A DNA stretch of 64,000 nucleotides from Owenia fusiformis. Its lineage: Eukaryota > Annelida > Polychaeta > Sabellida > Oweniidae. Each line of letters starts with the position of its first letter. Positions within the stretch are counted from its first letter, which is position 1. Under the pieces are notes generated by a model that was not told the DNA's origin, searched no databases, and saw nothing but the letters and a program-made list of their open reading frames with translations. Of this stretch, positions 52,322 to 62,951 are shown one piece after another. Made by a program: the position numbers and the translations under genes. Where the stretch lies: contig CAIIXF020000002.1 of the NCBI GenBank assembly GCA_903813345.2, positions 17,243,467 through 17,307,466 on the forward strand, read 5' to 3'.

Positions 52322-52589
52322 CTGGTTGTGTTGAAAATCTAGCACCACCTCCCTCCAATCCAACAATAAGATATTTCAACGATTACTACGAGACTCGGAT
52401 CACTATTGGCATAGTAACATTGACTCGAGTAGATTCAAATTGCTCAGTAATATGTCTGATTGTGTGGCAAATCCAGAATCAAATCTAAGCAGACATCTTA
52501 CTTCCGGTTTCTGAGTTCACCGAACGAAAAATGAAATTATATTCCCGGGACTAAGAAATTGCAATATCTGAGGAATACTTAAAAAGGGA

Positions 52590-53260
52590 TTTTATGTTTA
52601 TACAATTTCGTGTGTATTCGATTTGGAAGACATTCACCTTTCTAATATTACGTGAAAAGGTTTTCGTGCTCCTTTGTCATTTTTTCCCCTGTCCAATTAG
52701 CCATTTTACTGATATCCTTGAATTTTTTGATTTGTTGCTTCAACTGATTCATTCTTTGGTACTGTCAAGAAGATGGAACTATCATCAGCATATAAGAAAA
52801 GTTTACAATTATGAACTGAGTCTGCTAAGTCATTAATATATAACAAAAATAAGAGGGGGCCAAGAATTGATCCTTGGGGAACCCCACTATTTATTTCATA
52901 GGATCTGGAGTCTCGATTTTGAAGATTTTGAGGAATATTTGCACCAGCTTCAGCATTACATGAAATGTCTGAATAAGTATCATTGATCCTTACTTTTAAT
53001 TTCCTATCTGTTAGATATGAGATCAATACCTGTAACTCTATAATATTGTTGCCTAATCCATAAGATTTCATGTTTCCCAAAGTTACATCGATTATTGGTC
53101 GGTTGAAGTTTTAATAAATAATCACGTTTTTGCTAAAATAATTAAAATAAAAAAATCATAAGTGTACGTTGTCATTTCGATGTACGTTGTCCCATTGAAC
53201 TTACATATCTGAGTTCACAGTTAGCCCTTATGTAGACAACGTACTTTTCATAACACTAGG
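52590..53260. repeat. Diverged copy of a foldback arm with LINE insertion
   Basis: 52590-52695 and 53090-53260 match, in the same orientation, two parts of the right arm of the foldback at 53722-55796 (GTGTATTCG...GAAGACATT and the GTACGTTGTC block). A LINE fragment lies between the parts. The GTACGTTGTC block also pairs in inverted orientation with 56155-56300. Confidence 0.6.
52706..53080 (-). mobile_element. LINE reverse transcriptase fragment
   Basis: On - the frame shows the reverse transcriptase motifs GVPQGSILGPLLFLLYINDL and FLYADDSSIF, typical of non-LTR (CR1/Jockey-type) retrotransposons. The ADD catalytic pair is present. Only about 125 residues remain, with neither endonuclease nor 3' end attached. 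It lies inside the diverged foldback arm. Confidence 0.9.
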
Positions 53261-53721
53261 CCTAAGCTTAAGGGGAAGGGGATCAGATTCATTTAAAACT
53301 GAAACGGAACAATCCAGTATTACTAATTCAACTTGATTGAACTTTATTGAACCTCTGAACTTTCCAGATAGGCTATATAGCATAAACGGGATTTCGAAAG
53401 TCATCTTCGATTCGCAAGTAGGGCCTATAGATCTCGCCATGAACTCCTTAAGATTATTTAAATTTATAAAAGTGCAACATAACGTAACGTACCGACGCCG
53501 AATGGTCAAAGAGGTTGGAAGATAACACCCCATGGTCAAATGTTAATCACCATATCAACACTTTCATGAAATAAAATAGCATTCAACAAGGGGTACCTTT
53601 TTACTTGTTTATCTGTACCAGGGATACATGAATATGTCATTGAACATCACTTGTTACTCATAAAACCCTTACAATTAATGCGTTTTGAAATTAAATCATT
53701 CATTGTTTACATTTCAATTAC

Positions 53722-55796
53722 AGGGACAACGTACATTGGAGATGACATCGTACATTTTTGATTTTTAAAATTATACCAAATACAAAAACATGAATATTTA
53801 TAAAACCTTCAACCGTCTTAGATTGTGTAGTTCAGAGAAACATATTCTCATAAAAAATATTCGGCACTCTTAGACGACAGGAGAGAAAATGATCAAAGGA
53901 AATGTGTAAATAACACATTTTTCCAACCGGCCAATTACCCAAATGCGAGTAGGTAGTTACCAGTTTCACCATCAGGTGGCTGATTCGGGTCAATTAACAT
54001 GGCAGGTATTTAAGAAAGTTCCCTTAAACTTGAATATTATCAATTTAAGTGGCTCAATTTTCATATAACCCTTCTGTGTCTAATACTTACTAATGAAAAT
54101 ATGTCCAGTAAAGCAAAATATCATCTGTTCACTAAAAGAAAATATATTTCATTGTTTGTGATTTTATAGCATGGGGTCTATGGGGAATCTCCCCGAGCTA
54201 GAAGTCACATTTTCAAAGAAAAGTAATTTTTTCAAAGTTGATAAACACTTTTTAAAACCACATTTCTAGATGTAATTTTACATGTAGATTTCAAATATGA
54301 TATTACTTTGACTGAATTTTGAATTTTTAATGACGTAAATCAAGATTATTTTTACTCGCATCTGGGTTATTGCATGGGTAGATTAACAACGAAAAAATCG
54401 AGTAGTGCTCGAAAATCTTTTAACGTAATTAGAAAGGTAAATGTCTTCCAAATCGAATACACACGAAATCAAACATGAAATCCTTTATGTACTCCTCAAA
54501 TTTTTTTTTAAACCACAATCAAACCTAGATCATAGTTTTCGCTTCCAGTCAGTTAATAGTGACACCGTACACCTAAAGTGTACGACGGTTCATCTTGTCA
54601 CTATACGTTGTCGATGGTTAGGCTAGTAAGTAGGGCTCCCTAGAAAGGGGTAGTGAGGTCACTTTAGTCACTTTTAAAATTCTAAAATTGTCGTTTGTCA
54701 CATATGAATTTACTTGCCATATTTTGTCAGTTTCATTCCTTCACACATGTTATGTTGTCTTGTTTGATTACCGAATAAGACACCTTTACTTTCATCTATT
54801 AACATTCAGAATGAATTGTCTATTTTTGTCACATTCAAATCCATTGTCACTTGCAACATGTGACGGACTGGGGTCCTTGATATGTTATAAGTTTATGTCT
54901 TTTATTTATTTTGATCAAGTATCAGAGTCTAGTATTGTACCATTGTCAACCAATCACCATTGTTTATTTAGTTCAAGTTCTTATTCTTATATAGGCCGAT
55001 GGCTTTTACTTAGTGGCACAGTTATATTTTCATTGTACACAGATCATATATGTTTGTTCTGCTCTATTGTTTTGGACAACACCGTCATTCTTTCGGTTGT
55101 AAATGATAATTTGACATGCTAGCCACGTGTCATTAACCAATGGGCAAGACTGAGTAGTATTTCTGATTTTGGAATAATCCCTCCCCCTTGCTTTGTCTCT
55201 GACTGGGGAAGTATTTATAGTCCTAGCAAGGGATAACCCAGACGCTCAGAAGAATCAATCGGGGAATCAGTCGTTTTGCGCCCGGTTCTCGCGTTCGGTC
55301 ACGGTCTTCTCTTATAAACGCCTAACCATCGACAAGGTACAGTGACAAAATATACCGTAGTACACTTTAGATGTACGATGTCACTATTTAACTGATTTGA
55401 AGCAAAGACAATGATGTAGGTTTGATGTAGGTGTAAAAATAATAATCTGAGGAATACATTAAGGATTTCATGTTTGACTTTTGTGTATTCGTTTAGGAAG
55501 ACATTTAACTTTCTTTCTAATAACGTTAAAAGATTTTCGAACAGTGCTCGATTTTTGTTCGTAGTCAATCTACCCATATAATTGGTCGGTTGGAAAACGT
55601 TGTGTTTTTACACATTTCCTTTGATCATTTCCTCCCCTGTCGTCTAAGAGTGTCGAATATTTTTATGAGAATATGTTTCTCTATACTACACAATATAGGA
55701 CGGATGGAGATTAATAAACATTTAAGTATTTATTGTAATTTCAAATAAATCAGAAATGTGCGTTGTCAACTCGAATGTACGTTGTCCCTGTAATTG
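53722..55796. mobile_element. Long inverted-repeat (foldback) element, ~480-bp arms
   Basis: The right arm (about 55315-55796) is the inverted copy of a left arm (53722-54620). Shared landmarks: CAGGGACAACGTACATT at the ends, ACTCTTAGACGACAGG, GAAATGTGTAAA, and TCGATGGTTAGGC at the inner ends. The left arm is longer because an insert of about 420 bp (near 53945-54375) lies in it; that insert itself has inverted ends containing AATGCGAGTA and TACTCGCAT. The 700-bp loop (54620-55315) is unrelated and shows no gene. Confidence 0.75.
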
Positions 55797-56359
55797 TAAT
55801 TCACGAGATATACGTAATATTAAACAATGTAATGATTTAATTTCAAAATTAATGGTGTTAGCTTCCAGCCAAAACTTCCATCCAGTGTCTCGGAATAGAA
55901 TCAATATGTTGAAGAAGCACTGCCACGTAGTTTGCTTCCAGCCTCTTTAATTTGATTATTTGACGTCTATACCTTACATTTTGTTAGTTACATTGATAGA
56001 TAGATCTGTACTAGCTTATTGAATATGACTTTTTAAAATCCGGTTCATGATATATCTGGAAAGTTTCAATAGTTCAATCAAATAGAAATAATTCTGTAAT
56101 AGCTCTGTTTCAATTTTAAATGCATCTGACCCCCCCGTCTTTTAGTGTTATTAAAGTATACGTTGCCTGCATTAGGGTCAACTGTGAATTGAGTAAGTTC
56201 AATGGGACAACGTACATTCGAGTTGACAACGTACACTTATGATTTTTTAAATTATAGCCAAAACGTTAAGATTTATCAAATCTTCAACAGACCTTAATTG
56301 TGTTGTTTAAAGAAACGTATTCTCATAAAAATATTCGACACTCTTAGACGACAGTACAA

Positions 56360-56630
56360 ATTTTGTACTGAACACCTCAAAATCATCTGTTGTTTTATAC
56401 TGAACACCTAGAAATCATCTGTACGTTTGTACTGAACACCTGAAAATCATCTGTACGTTTGTACTGAACACCTCAAAATCCTCTGTCTGTTTACACTGAA
56501 TACCTAAAAATCATCTGTACATTTGTACTTAACACCTCAAAAGCATATGTCTGTTTCTACTGAACACCTCAAAATCAATCCAACATTTTTACTGAACAAG
56601 TCAAAATCATCTGTGCACCTCAGAGTGTAA
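56360..56630 (+). repeat. ~31-bp minisatellite, ACTGAACACCTCAAAATCAT
   Basis: About eight copies of a unit with TGAACACCTCAAAATCATCTG and TTTGTAC-type spacers. A second array of the same unit is at 59240-59450. Both arrays lie at the same relative place in the duplicated segment that holds the secreted-protein exon. Confidence 0.75.
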
Positions 56631-56639
56631 ATCGAGAAA

Positions 56640-58040
56640 AACAGTTTCATCGTTTGTGTAGCATTTTATTTCACCATAGTCAATTTTGTCATATGGAAAG
56701 TTGCATATTATTAATATCGTGTTATATTGATTGAGATAGAGTAGCGAAGAAATATCCAAATTGCTAAATGTCCATAGCATAACGAATATTACATTTTATG
56801 ACTTTATGCAGGATCACAAGTTGGTGCAGAGAAAGAACACGCTGGCACGATATCATAGAGAAAATTAGGTTTTGGAGATGTTCTAATGTCTTCATGGACT
56901 TCGTCAGTGGTCGATCGTCTAGTAGCATGTTATAAGAACTGTACAACCTTTTACTCCTGGTCCAGCAACGGTGTAGGCACATTCTCCTCCAAATCGGACC
57001 CATTTTTTGCTTGCACCAGTTCCTTGTGAAGCCACAAACACATGGCCTTGATACGTGTTAAATACCTAAAGACTGGTCCGGTTTTACGGTAAATGACAAT
57101 CGATCTGTGCTTCCATTCTGGTCCACCCAATATATAGTGACATCCTTATTGCAGGTATTCTTGAAATACTGTTTAAAATAATTTGAAATGTTAGAGTGTA
57201 ATTATCATGTACTCAACATGCATTAATTAGAGTGATGGAAATATAAATCGTAAAAAGTTATGCACTCAATGTTTTGGAATTATCTTGCACGTAATATGTC
57301 AAGAATTTCTCTCCTTGTCTATTAAATACCATATAGTAAATCAACCCAAAAGCATATAAGAAAAATGTGATTCTAGCATATTATTATTGACAAAAATGTG
57401 CTCTCTTGAAATTTGACCAATTTCGGACATTTAGAAAACGAATCATCAATTCTTATCAGTCTTAACATTTTCACCACATTTTTAATAACATCAAAATGCC
57501 GAATACTGAATGCAATAATCAAATTAAATTCACATGTACACCTTTAGCAAGGCAAGGTGTGTCCGATTCCAGTCAATCCGAACCTAATATCAATGAAATT
57601 GTGAAAATAGTAGTTTAATTCATTCTATAGCGAAGCAGTATGCAGTTAACCAATCCACGGCCTACATGGCCTATATATTTTCCAATTGGTGTTTTTAGAC
57701 AGCGTCCCAGCAGTTGAAGTGGTACTTCCACAACACAAAATATCACAATATCATCAAACGATGCAAGATGCAAAAATAACTTGTATGGATAGTGTATCTT
57801 GAACACCATTCTTTATGGATGCTTGGGACGCTGTATCACGGTGGGTATAGTCATTTTTTTATTCATTACAAGTTATATCAATCTGACTATGAGCTGGTGT
57901 ATTAGACACTGATGCACTGTTCTGCTTTCCAAAGTCAAGCTAAATTGATTGCATTGGCGCCCAAACATATGTGGCCATAACCTGATAAACTTGTACTTGT
58001 TAAGTAAGTGACTACTCGTTTTTAGTCAAACCATTATATA
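56640..58040 (-). repeat. Segmental duplication, copy 1
   Basis: This segment matches 59440-60640 along its whole length, with small indels and about 5-10% visible differences. It contains a copy of exon 3 of the secreted-protein gene and the following intron part. The match ends before the position of exon 2, so exons 1 and 2 were not copied. Beyond 58040 the sequence is unrelated. Confidence 0.8.
56919..57168 (-). pseudogene. Partial copy of secreted VHL-like gene (exon 3 only)
   Basis: It is homologous to exon 3 of the gene at 59687-62326. The splice acceptor (TTTAAACAG) and most codons are preserved, but it is one base longer (250 against 249). The extra base, near 57060, shifts the frame and brings a stop directly after the PDQSLGI equivalent. 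Exons 1 and 2 are absent. A downstream AATAAA on - (56665-56670) is also copied. It is therefore a partial, broken host-gene copy. Confidence 0.75.
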
Positions 58041-58349
58041 TTGATTCGAATGGGAACCAAAAATCATAACTGCTGTTAATATTAGCGCTTGTTCTTTCCT
58101 TCAGTTAACTATAGATACCCTTAGTACTATTACCAATGCTTTGAAAAGTGAAAGAACTGTCATGACTGCTGACGGCTCATTTTCGGATGGTTCATTCAAC
58201 GTGAGCAACGAGGTTGTATTGACATCAACTATTAAAGTACTTAATAACGAACGATAAGCCACAAGGCAGAAGCCCGAAATATTACTAATGGGGGCCACAT
58301 CCTCTAGGCTTTCGAACTCTAGGGTTGGTTTACAGTAATGGAAGGCGTA

Positions 58350-58495
58350 CATGCCCGTAGCCAGGATTTTCCTGGGGGTTCACTTTTGACAAATTTGGTC
58401 AAAAATGGCCAAAATCACTTAAAAAGTGCTCAGAATGGTAAAAACTGCACGATTTTGAAAGAATTTTTGGCCGGGGGGGGGGGGGGGGGTTCGCC
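58350..58495 (+). repeat. Family E repeat fragment with G run
   Basis: GCCCGTAGCCAGGATTTTCC and the later AAAATGGCCAAAATCAC and GATTTTGAAAGAATTTTTGG motifs match the family E copies in RAD50 introns 16 and 19. It ends in a run of about 20 G (58473-58490), as other copies end in C or G runs. The pyrimidine-poor minisatellite starts straight after. Confidence 0.6.
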
Positions 58496-58499
58496 TAGC

Positions 58500-59240
58500 G
58501 AACATGTCTTTTTTTGGCAAAGCGTTTTTTTTTGCAAAAAAGCCTCGAAATAAAACGTTTTTGCGCAATATAGCCTCGAAATGAAACGTTTTTGCTCAAA
58601 AAACTCGAAACAAAGCGTTTTTTTGCAAAAAGCCTCGTTTTCGCGCAGAAAAGCCTCGAACCAAAGCGTTTTTTTTGCTAAAAAAGCCTCGAAATAAAAC
58701 GTTTTTGCGCAATAAAGCCTCGAAATGAAACGTTTTTGCTCAAAAAACCTCGAAACAAAGCGTGTTTTGCAAAAAAGCCACGTTTGCGCGCAAAAAAAAG
58801 CCTAAAACCAAAGCGTTTTTTGGCAAAAAAGCCTAGAAATAAAACGTTTTTGCGCAAAAAAAGCCTCGAAACAAAGCGTTTCTTATAAAAAAAAGCCTCG
58901 CTTTCGCTCAAAAAAAGCCTCGAACCAAAGCGGTTTTTGCGAAAAAGCCTCGTAATAAAACATTTTTTGCCCCAAGAGCCTCGAAAAAAGCGTTTTTTTG
59001 CCAAAAAGCCTCGAAATAAAACATCTTTGAGCAAAAATGCGTCGAAAACAAAGCGTTTTTTGCCAAAACGCCTCGAAACAAAGTGTTTTGTTTTCGAAAA
59101 AGCCTCGAAATAAAACAATGGTTGCCCAAAAAGCCTCGAAACAAAGCGTTTTTGCAAAAGAGGCTCGAAAAAATCGTTTCTGCCGAAAAAACCTAGAATG
59201 AAAGCGTTTTTTTGCCAGAAAGCCTCAAAATAAAACGTTT
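58500..59240. repeat. ~30-bp minisatellite, GCCTCGAAACAAAGCGTTTTT
   Basis: About 25 imperfect units built on AAAAAGCCTCGAAA followed by CAAAGCGTTTTTTGC or TAAAACGTTTTTGCG. Two open frames on - (58678-59157 and 58908-59144) are products of the array: they read periodic KRFVSRLF/LFRGFLAKK blocks with no codon-level sign of selection. The array separates the two copies of the segmental duplication. Confidence 0.85.
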
Positions 59241-59439
59241 TTGTCTGTTTGTACTGAACATCTCAAAATCATCTGTTGTTTTATACTGAACACCTGGAAA
59301 TCATCTGTACGTTTGTACTGAACACCTCAAAATCATTTGTACGTTTGTACTGAACACCTCAAAATCATCTGTCTGTTTGTACTGAACAAAATCATATGAA
59401 CATTTTTACTGAACAAGTCAAAATCATCTGTGCACCTCA

Positions 59440-60640
59440 GAGTCATTTGTAAATCGAGATAAACAGTTTCATCGTTTGTGTAGCATTTTATTTCACCATA
59501 GTCAATTTTGTCATATGGAAAGTTGCATATTATTAATATCGTGTTATATTGATTGAGATAGAGTAGCAAAGAAATATCCAAATTGCTACTATTTCATGAC
59601 TTGATATCATACAGAAAATTAGATTTTGGAGATGTTCTAGTCTCTTCATGGACTTCATCATAGTGATTTCATCATTGGTCGATCACCTAGTAGCATGTTA
59701 TAAGAACTGTACAACCTTTTCCTTCTGGTCCAGCAACGGTGTAGGCACATTCTCCTCCAAATCGGAGCCATTTTTTGCTTGCACCAGTTCCTTGTGAAGC
59801 CACAAACACATGCCTTTGATACGTGTTTATACCTAAAGACTGGCCCGGTTTTACGGTAAATGACAATCGATCTGTGTTTCCATTCTGGTCCACCCAATAC
59901 ACCTGGACATTCTTTTTGCAGGTATTCTTGAAATACTGTTTAAAATAATTTGAAATGTTAAAGTGTAATTATCATGTACTCAACATGCGTTAATTTGAGT
60001 GATTGAAATATAAATCGTAAAAAGTTATGCACTCAATGTTTTGGAATTATCTTGCACGTAATATGTCAAGAATTTCTGGCCTTGTCTATATAGTAAATCA
60101 ACCCAAAAGCAAAAAATGTGATTCTAGCATATTATTATCAATCCGAACCTAATACCCGAGACTAACATAAAATTGTGAAAATAGTAGTTTAATTCATTCT
60201 ATAGCGAAGCAGTAGGCCTATGCAGTTAACCAATCCACGGCCTATATAATTATTTTCCAATTGGTGTTTTTAGACAGCGTCCCAGCAGTTGAAGTGGTAC
60301 TCTCACAACACAAAAAATCACAATATCATCGAACGATGCAAGATGACATGCAAGATGCAAAAATAACTTGTATGGATAGTGTATCTTGAACACCATTCTT
60401 TATGAATGCTTGGGACGCTGTATCACGATGGGTATAGTCATATTTTTCTTTTATTCATTACAAGTTATTTCAATCTGACTATGAGCTGGTGTATTAGACA
60501 ATGATGCACTGTTCTGCTTTCCAAAGTCAAGCCAAATTGATTGCATTGGCGCCCAAAATTATGTAGCCATAACGTGATAAACTTGTTAAGAAGCAAATGA
60601 CTACTATTCTAGTACTCGTTTTTAGTAAAACGATGCTAAT
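59440..60640 (-). repeat. Segmental duplication, copy 2
   Basis: Partner of 56640-58040. It carries the intact exon 3 (59687-59935) of the secreted-protein gene, the AATAAA on - at 59487-59492, and the first 700 bp of intron 2. The match with copy 1 stops about 70 bp before exon 2 (60708). Confidence 0.8.
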
Positions 60641-62326
60641 CAGTCGACAATGCACTGTCTCCAGGGCTGAAATCCTTAGTTAATTTACTCTTGTCTCAAT
60701 ATATTACCTGTAATATTTTCTGGTTATTAACATCCTTGGATTTTATGCCGCTTGGTTCTTTGCATTGGTCTGAAACATTTCAAACACAACGAAAATGACA
60801 TCAGCCTGTCTTCTTTATTTTGGTCTGTATGTTTCACGTGAAACAACAATTTAATGATGGTCATATACAAGGGGCGATCCATATATTCTGATAAAAATGC
60901 TCTCATTTTGTGATTATTTCACATATCCCTCTCATTCTTTCAGAACTTGAAGATTATGTAATTACACATACAATGCTAAAATATTATAGCTACAGTGTAT
61001 ATCTTAAATTATTTTTGAGATAAGGTTGCCATGGTAACCTGTATTTAGGGTAGGCAGGTCAGTTAAATTATAACGTATGAAATAGATAAATTTGTTAATT
61101 TAATCATTCCTCGGTACCTATTTCAAGCAGATCAAACGCATATCCAGGTCATTGCTCCATACCCCTGTTGCCCTTTTGTATGCTATTTGCACAGTGGAAT
61201 AGTTCTATTTTCATAAATTGCATCTCAAATCATCGTAGTGTTATTCTCTGTCCGCAAGACCTTCTTGCAACCAGATTGGGAATGACATTTAACAGTGACT
61301 AGCCTTCCTCAAATTTACAATACTACCTAGAGATCCTTAGAGCAGACATAACACGTTGTCCATACACTATACGAGACCATGCATGTCTCTGGCAGTATCC
61401 TCTTATTCTTGGTAGTACATAAAATATAATGGTACTCCTAATGTATCTGTTAATGTCACACTCTGCAACAGCCGCACTAACCTCATCTGATCTGTCATTT
61501 TGATATTTGGTGTGTCTCATGACATGTAATTCCAATTTGCCCATCCTGTCATACATTGATATTGTTAGTTGTTGTGATGTTATAGTGATCACAAATAAAC
61601 ATTTGTTTAGCAACAAACAACAAGAAACAATGCCAAACTTTTTTTAGAAAAAATGTATGATTTCCGCATGCTTTAAAATAATTAAAATAACAAGTTATTA
61701 TGATATTTTATATGTTATTATACATTAAATTCAATTGACCTGCCTACCCTTAATACAGGTTACCATAGTAACCCTATCTCTTAATTAATTTAAGATGTAG
61801 CTATAATATTAGAGAATTGTATGTGCAATTACATAATCTACATTTTCTGAAAATATGAGATGGATATGTCAAAAAATAGCAAAATGAGACCATTTTTATC
61901 AGAATATATGGATCGCCCCTTGTATATATATAAGTTTATATACCTATTATTTATTAGTTGTGTCTAATATTAAATGCGCTTATTTTAGAGAGGCACATTC
62001 ATACAAGACCTGCAATTTTTCAATTCGATCAAATATAAATGTATATGCATATGTTATATGTATGTATATGACTCATTTAATTATTTTTACTATATCATTT
62101 ATTTTATTCCATTGATTTTTTCCTCATATCACCCCATATAGAGGTTTTAGAGAGTATCATGAATTTAACTAAAAACCTAACTACTAAATGATGAATATTT
62201 GCTATATTATGATTTCAATAAAAGTAAATGATTAATTATAAAATAGAGTAATATACCGGGTATGGTGCATGCAAGTGCAATCGCCGGCAGAATCAAGATT
62301 ATGTATGCAATTACTGTCTTCGCCAT
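59687..62326 (-). CDS. Small secreted protein with VHL-beta-like domain (3 exons, 126 aa)
   Basis: Exons on -: 62326-62257, 60769-60708, 59935-59687; GT-AG, phases 1 and 0, joining to 126 codons plus stop. Residues 1-19 (MAKTVIAYIILILPAIALA) form a clear signal peptide ending in ALA. The mature part has six cysteines (20, 26, 50, 107, 119, 125), enough for three disulphides. Residues 54-92 (VQVYWVDQNG, then KPGQSLGINTYQRHVFV) follow the pattern of the von Hippel-Lindau beta domain (V-x-W-x-x-x-x-G, then PG-x(6)-SY-x-x-HLW). No VHL alpha domain or elongin-binding box is present, so an E3 ligase role is unlikely. Function unknown; the similarity is by eye. Confidence 0.75.
60868..61922. mobile_element. 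TA-type transposon, 1055 bp, ~200-bp inverted ends
   Basis: CAAGGGGCGATCCATATATT begins at 60868 and its complement ends at 61922, flanked by TA (TATA is also possible). The inverted ends extend about 200 bp inward, past a GGTTGCCATGGTAACCTGTA block at left and its partner near 61750. A 97-residue frame on - (61616-61323) lies in the centre but resembles no transposase I know. It sits wholly in intron 1 of the secreted-protein gene. Confidence 0.8.
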
Positions 62327-62396
62327 TCTTCTTTTGTTTCACTGCTTCTAATTAAATATATAATGAGAGCACATATATAAACATTACTAAACTGTA

Positions 62397-62949
62397 CACA
62401 AGGTGAGCCAAAAAAGGTTATGCAAACAAATGTTAATAACTCAGTCATCCAGACCCATCCAGCATGAGTTTTCCTCATATTTAGCGCACTTAATATTTGT
62501 TCATTGATCTTTTATTGTATAAAGTTTCACTGGTCTATTCTAAATAGTCATGATTGCATGGCAACTTTACAAAACGTTCTCCAAATATCGAAACATGTCA
62601 AAATCACCCAATATCAACCCCTAGAACCATATCTTTGGGGCTATTTCAAAGAGAATGTCTACACAATCAACCCTAGAGGCATCGGAGAATTGAAACAACA
62701 GATCCGAAGGAAAATAAGAGCCATTGCACAAGATATCTGTGAGTGTGTAGTCAGATGCGTTCAAGTTGCCTCCAGAGACGAGACCGCATTTTGAGCATGT
62801 TTTGTAAAATGGCCATAAAACCGTGTCCATTTGAAACTTTAGTGGAATGAAAGAACAATGAACAAGTTCCAATAAATTGTACCGAATATGGCGTTCAATG
62901 CTAGATGACAGCATTATTAACATTTGTTACATTTTTGGCTTACCCTGTA
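62397..62949 (+). mobile_element. Tc1/mariner-type transposase remnant with both ends
   Basis: The ends CACAAGGTGAGCCAAAAAAG and the complement of TTTTTGGCTTACCCTGTA are inverted and TA-flanked (62395-62396 and 62950-62951). Inside, the + frame 62504-62794 reads LWGYFKENVYTINPRGIGEL and RRKIRAI, the C-terminal end of an IS630/Tc1/mariner DDE transposase. The N-terminal DNA-binding part and the first catalytic residues are missing, so it is an internally deleted copy. It ends 71 bp upstream of the secreted-protein start codon. Confidence 0.82.
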
Positions 62950-62951
62950 TA

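Noticed and set aside
54688-55122. 144-codon frame in the loop of the foldback element
   Set aside because: Composition is Phe/Leu/Ser/Tyr-rich like the local AT content, there is no recognisable domain and no splice or repeat support. A retroelement terminal repeat was considered for this loop but clear paired ends were not found.
58104-58257. Exon-like 50-codon stretch on + after TTCCTTCAG, ending in a stop
   Set aside because: It has a good acceptor and even codon use, but no upstream exon, no recognised family, and the opposite strand is also open (58352-58101). Recorded only as a possible last exon of an unknown gene.
58678-59157. 159-codon basic-aromatic frame on -
   Set aside because: Product of the ~30-bp minisatellite; see the finding on that array.
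61323-61616. 97-codon frame inside the TA transposon
   Set aside because: I could not match it to DDE catalytic motifs or any other domain, so it is not called as a transposase.
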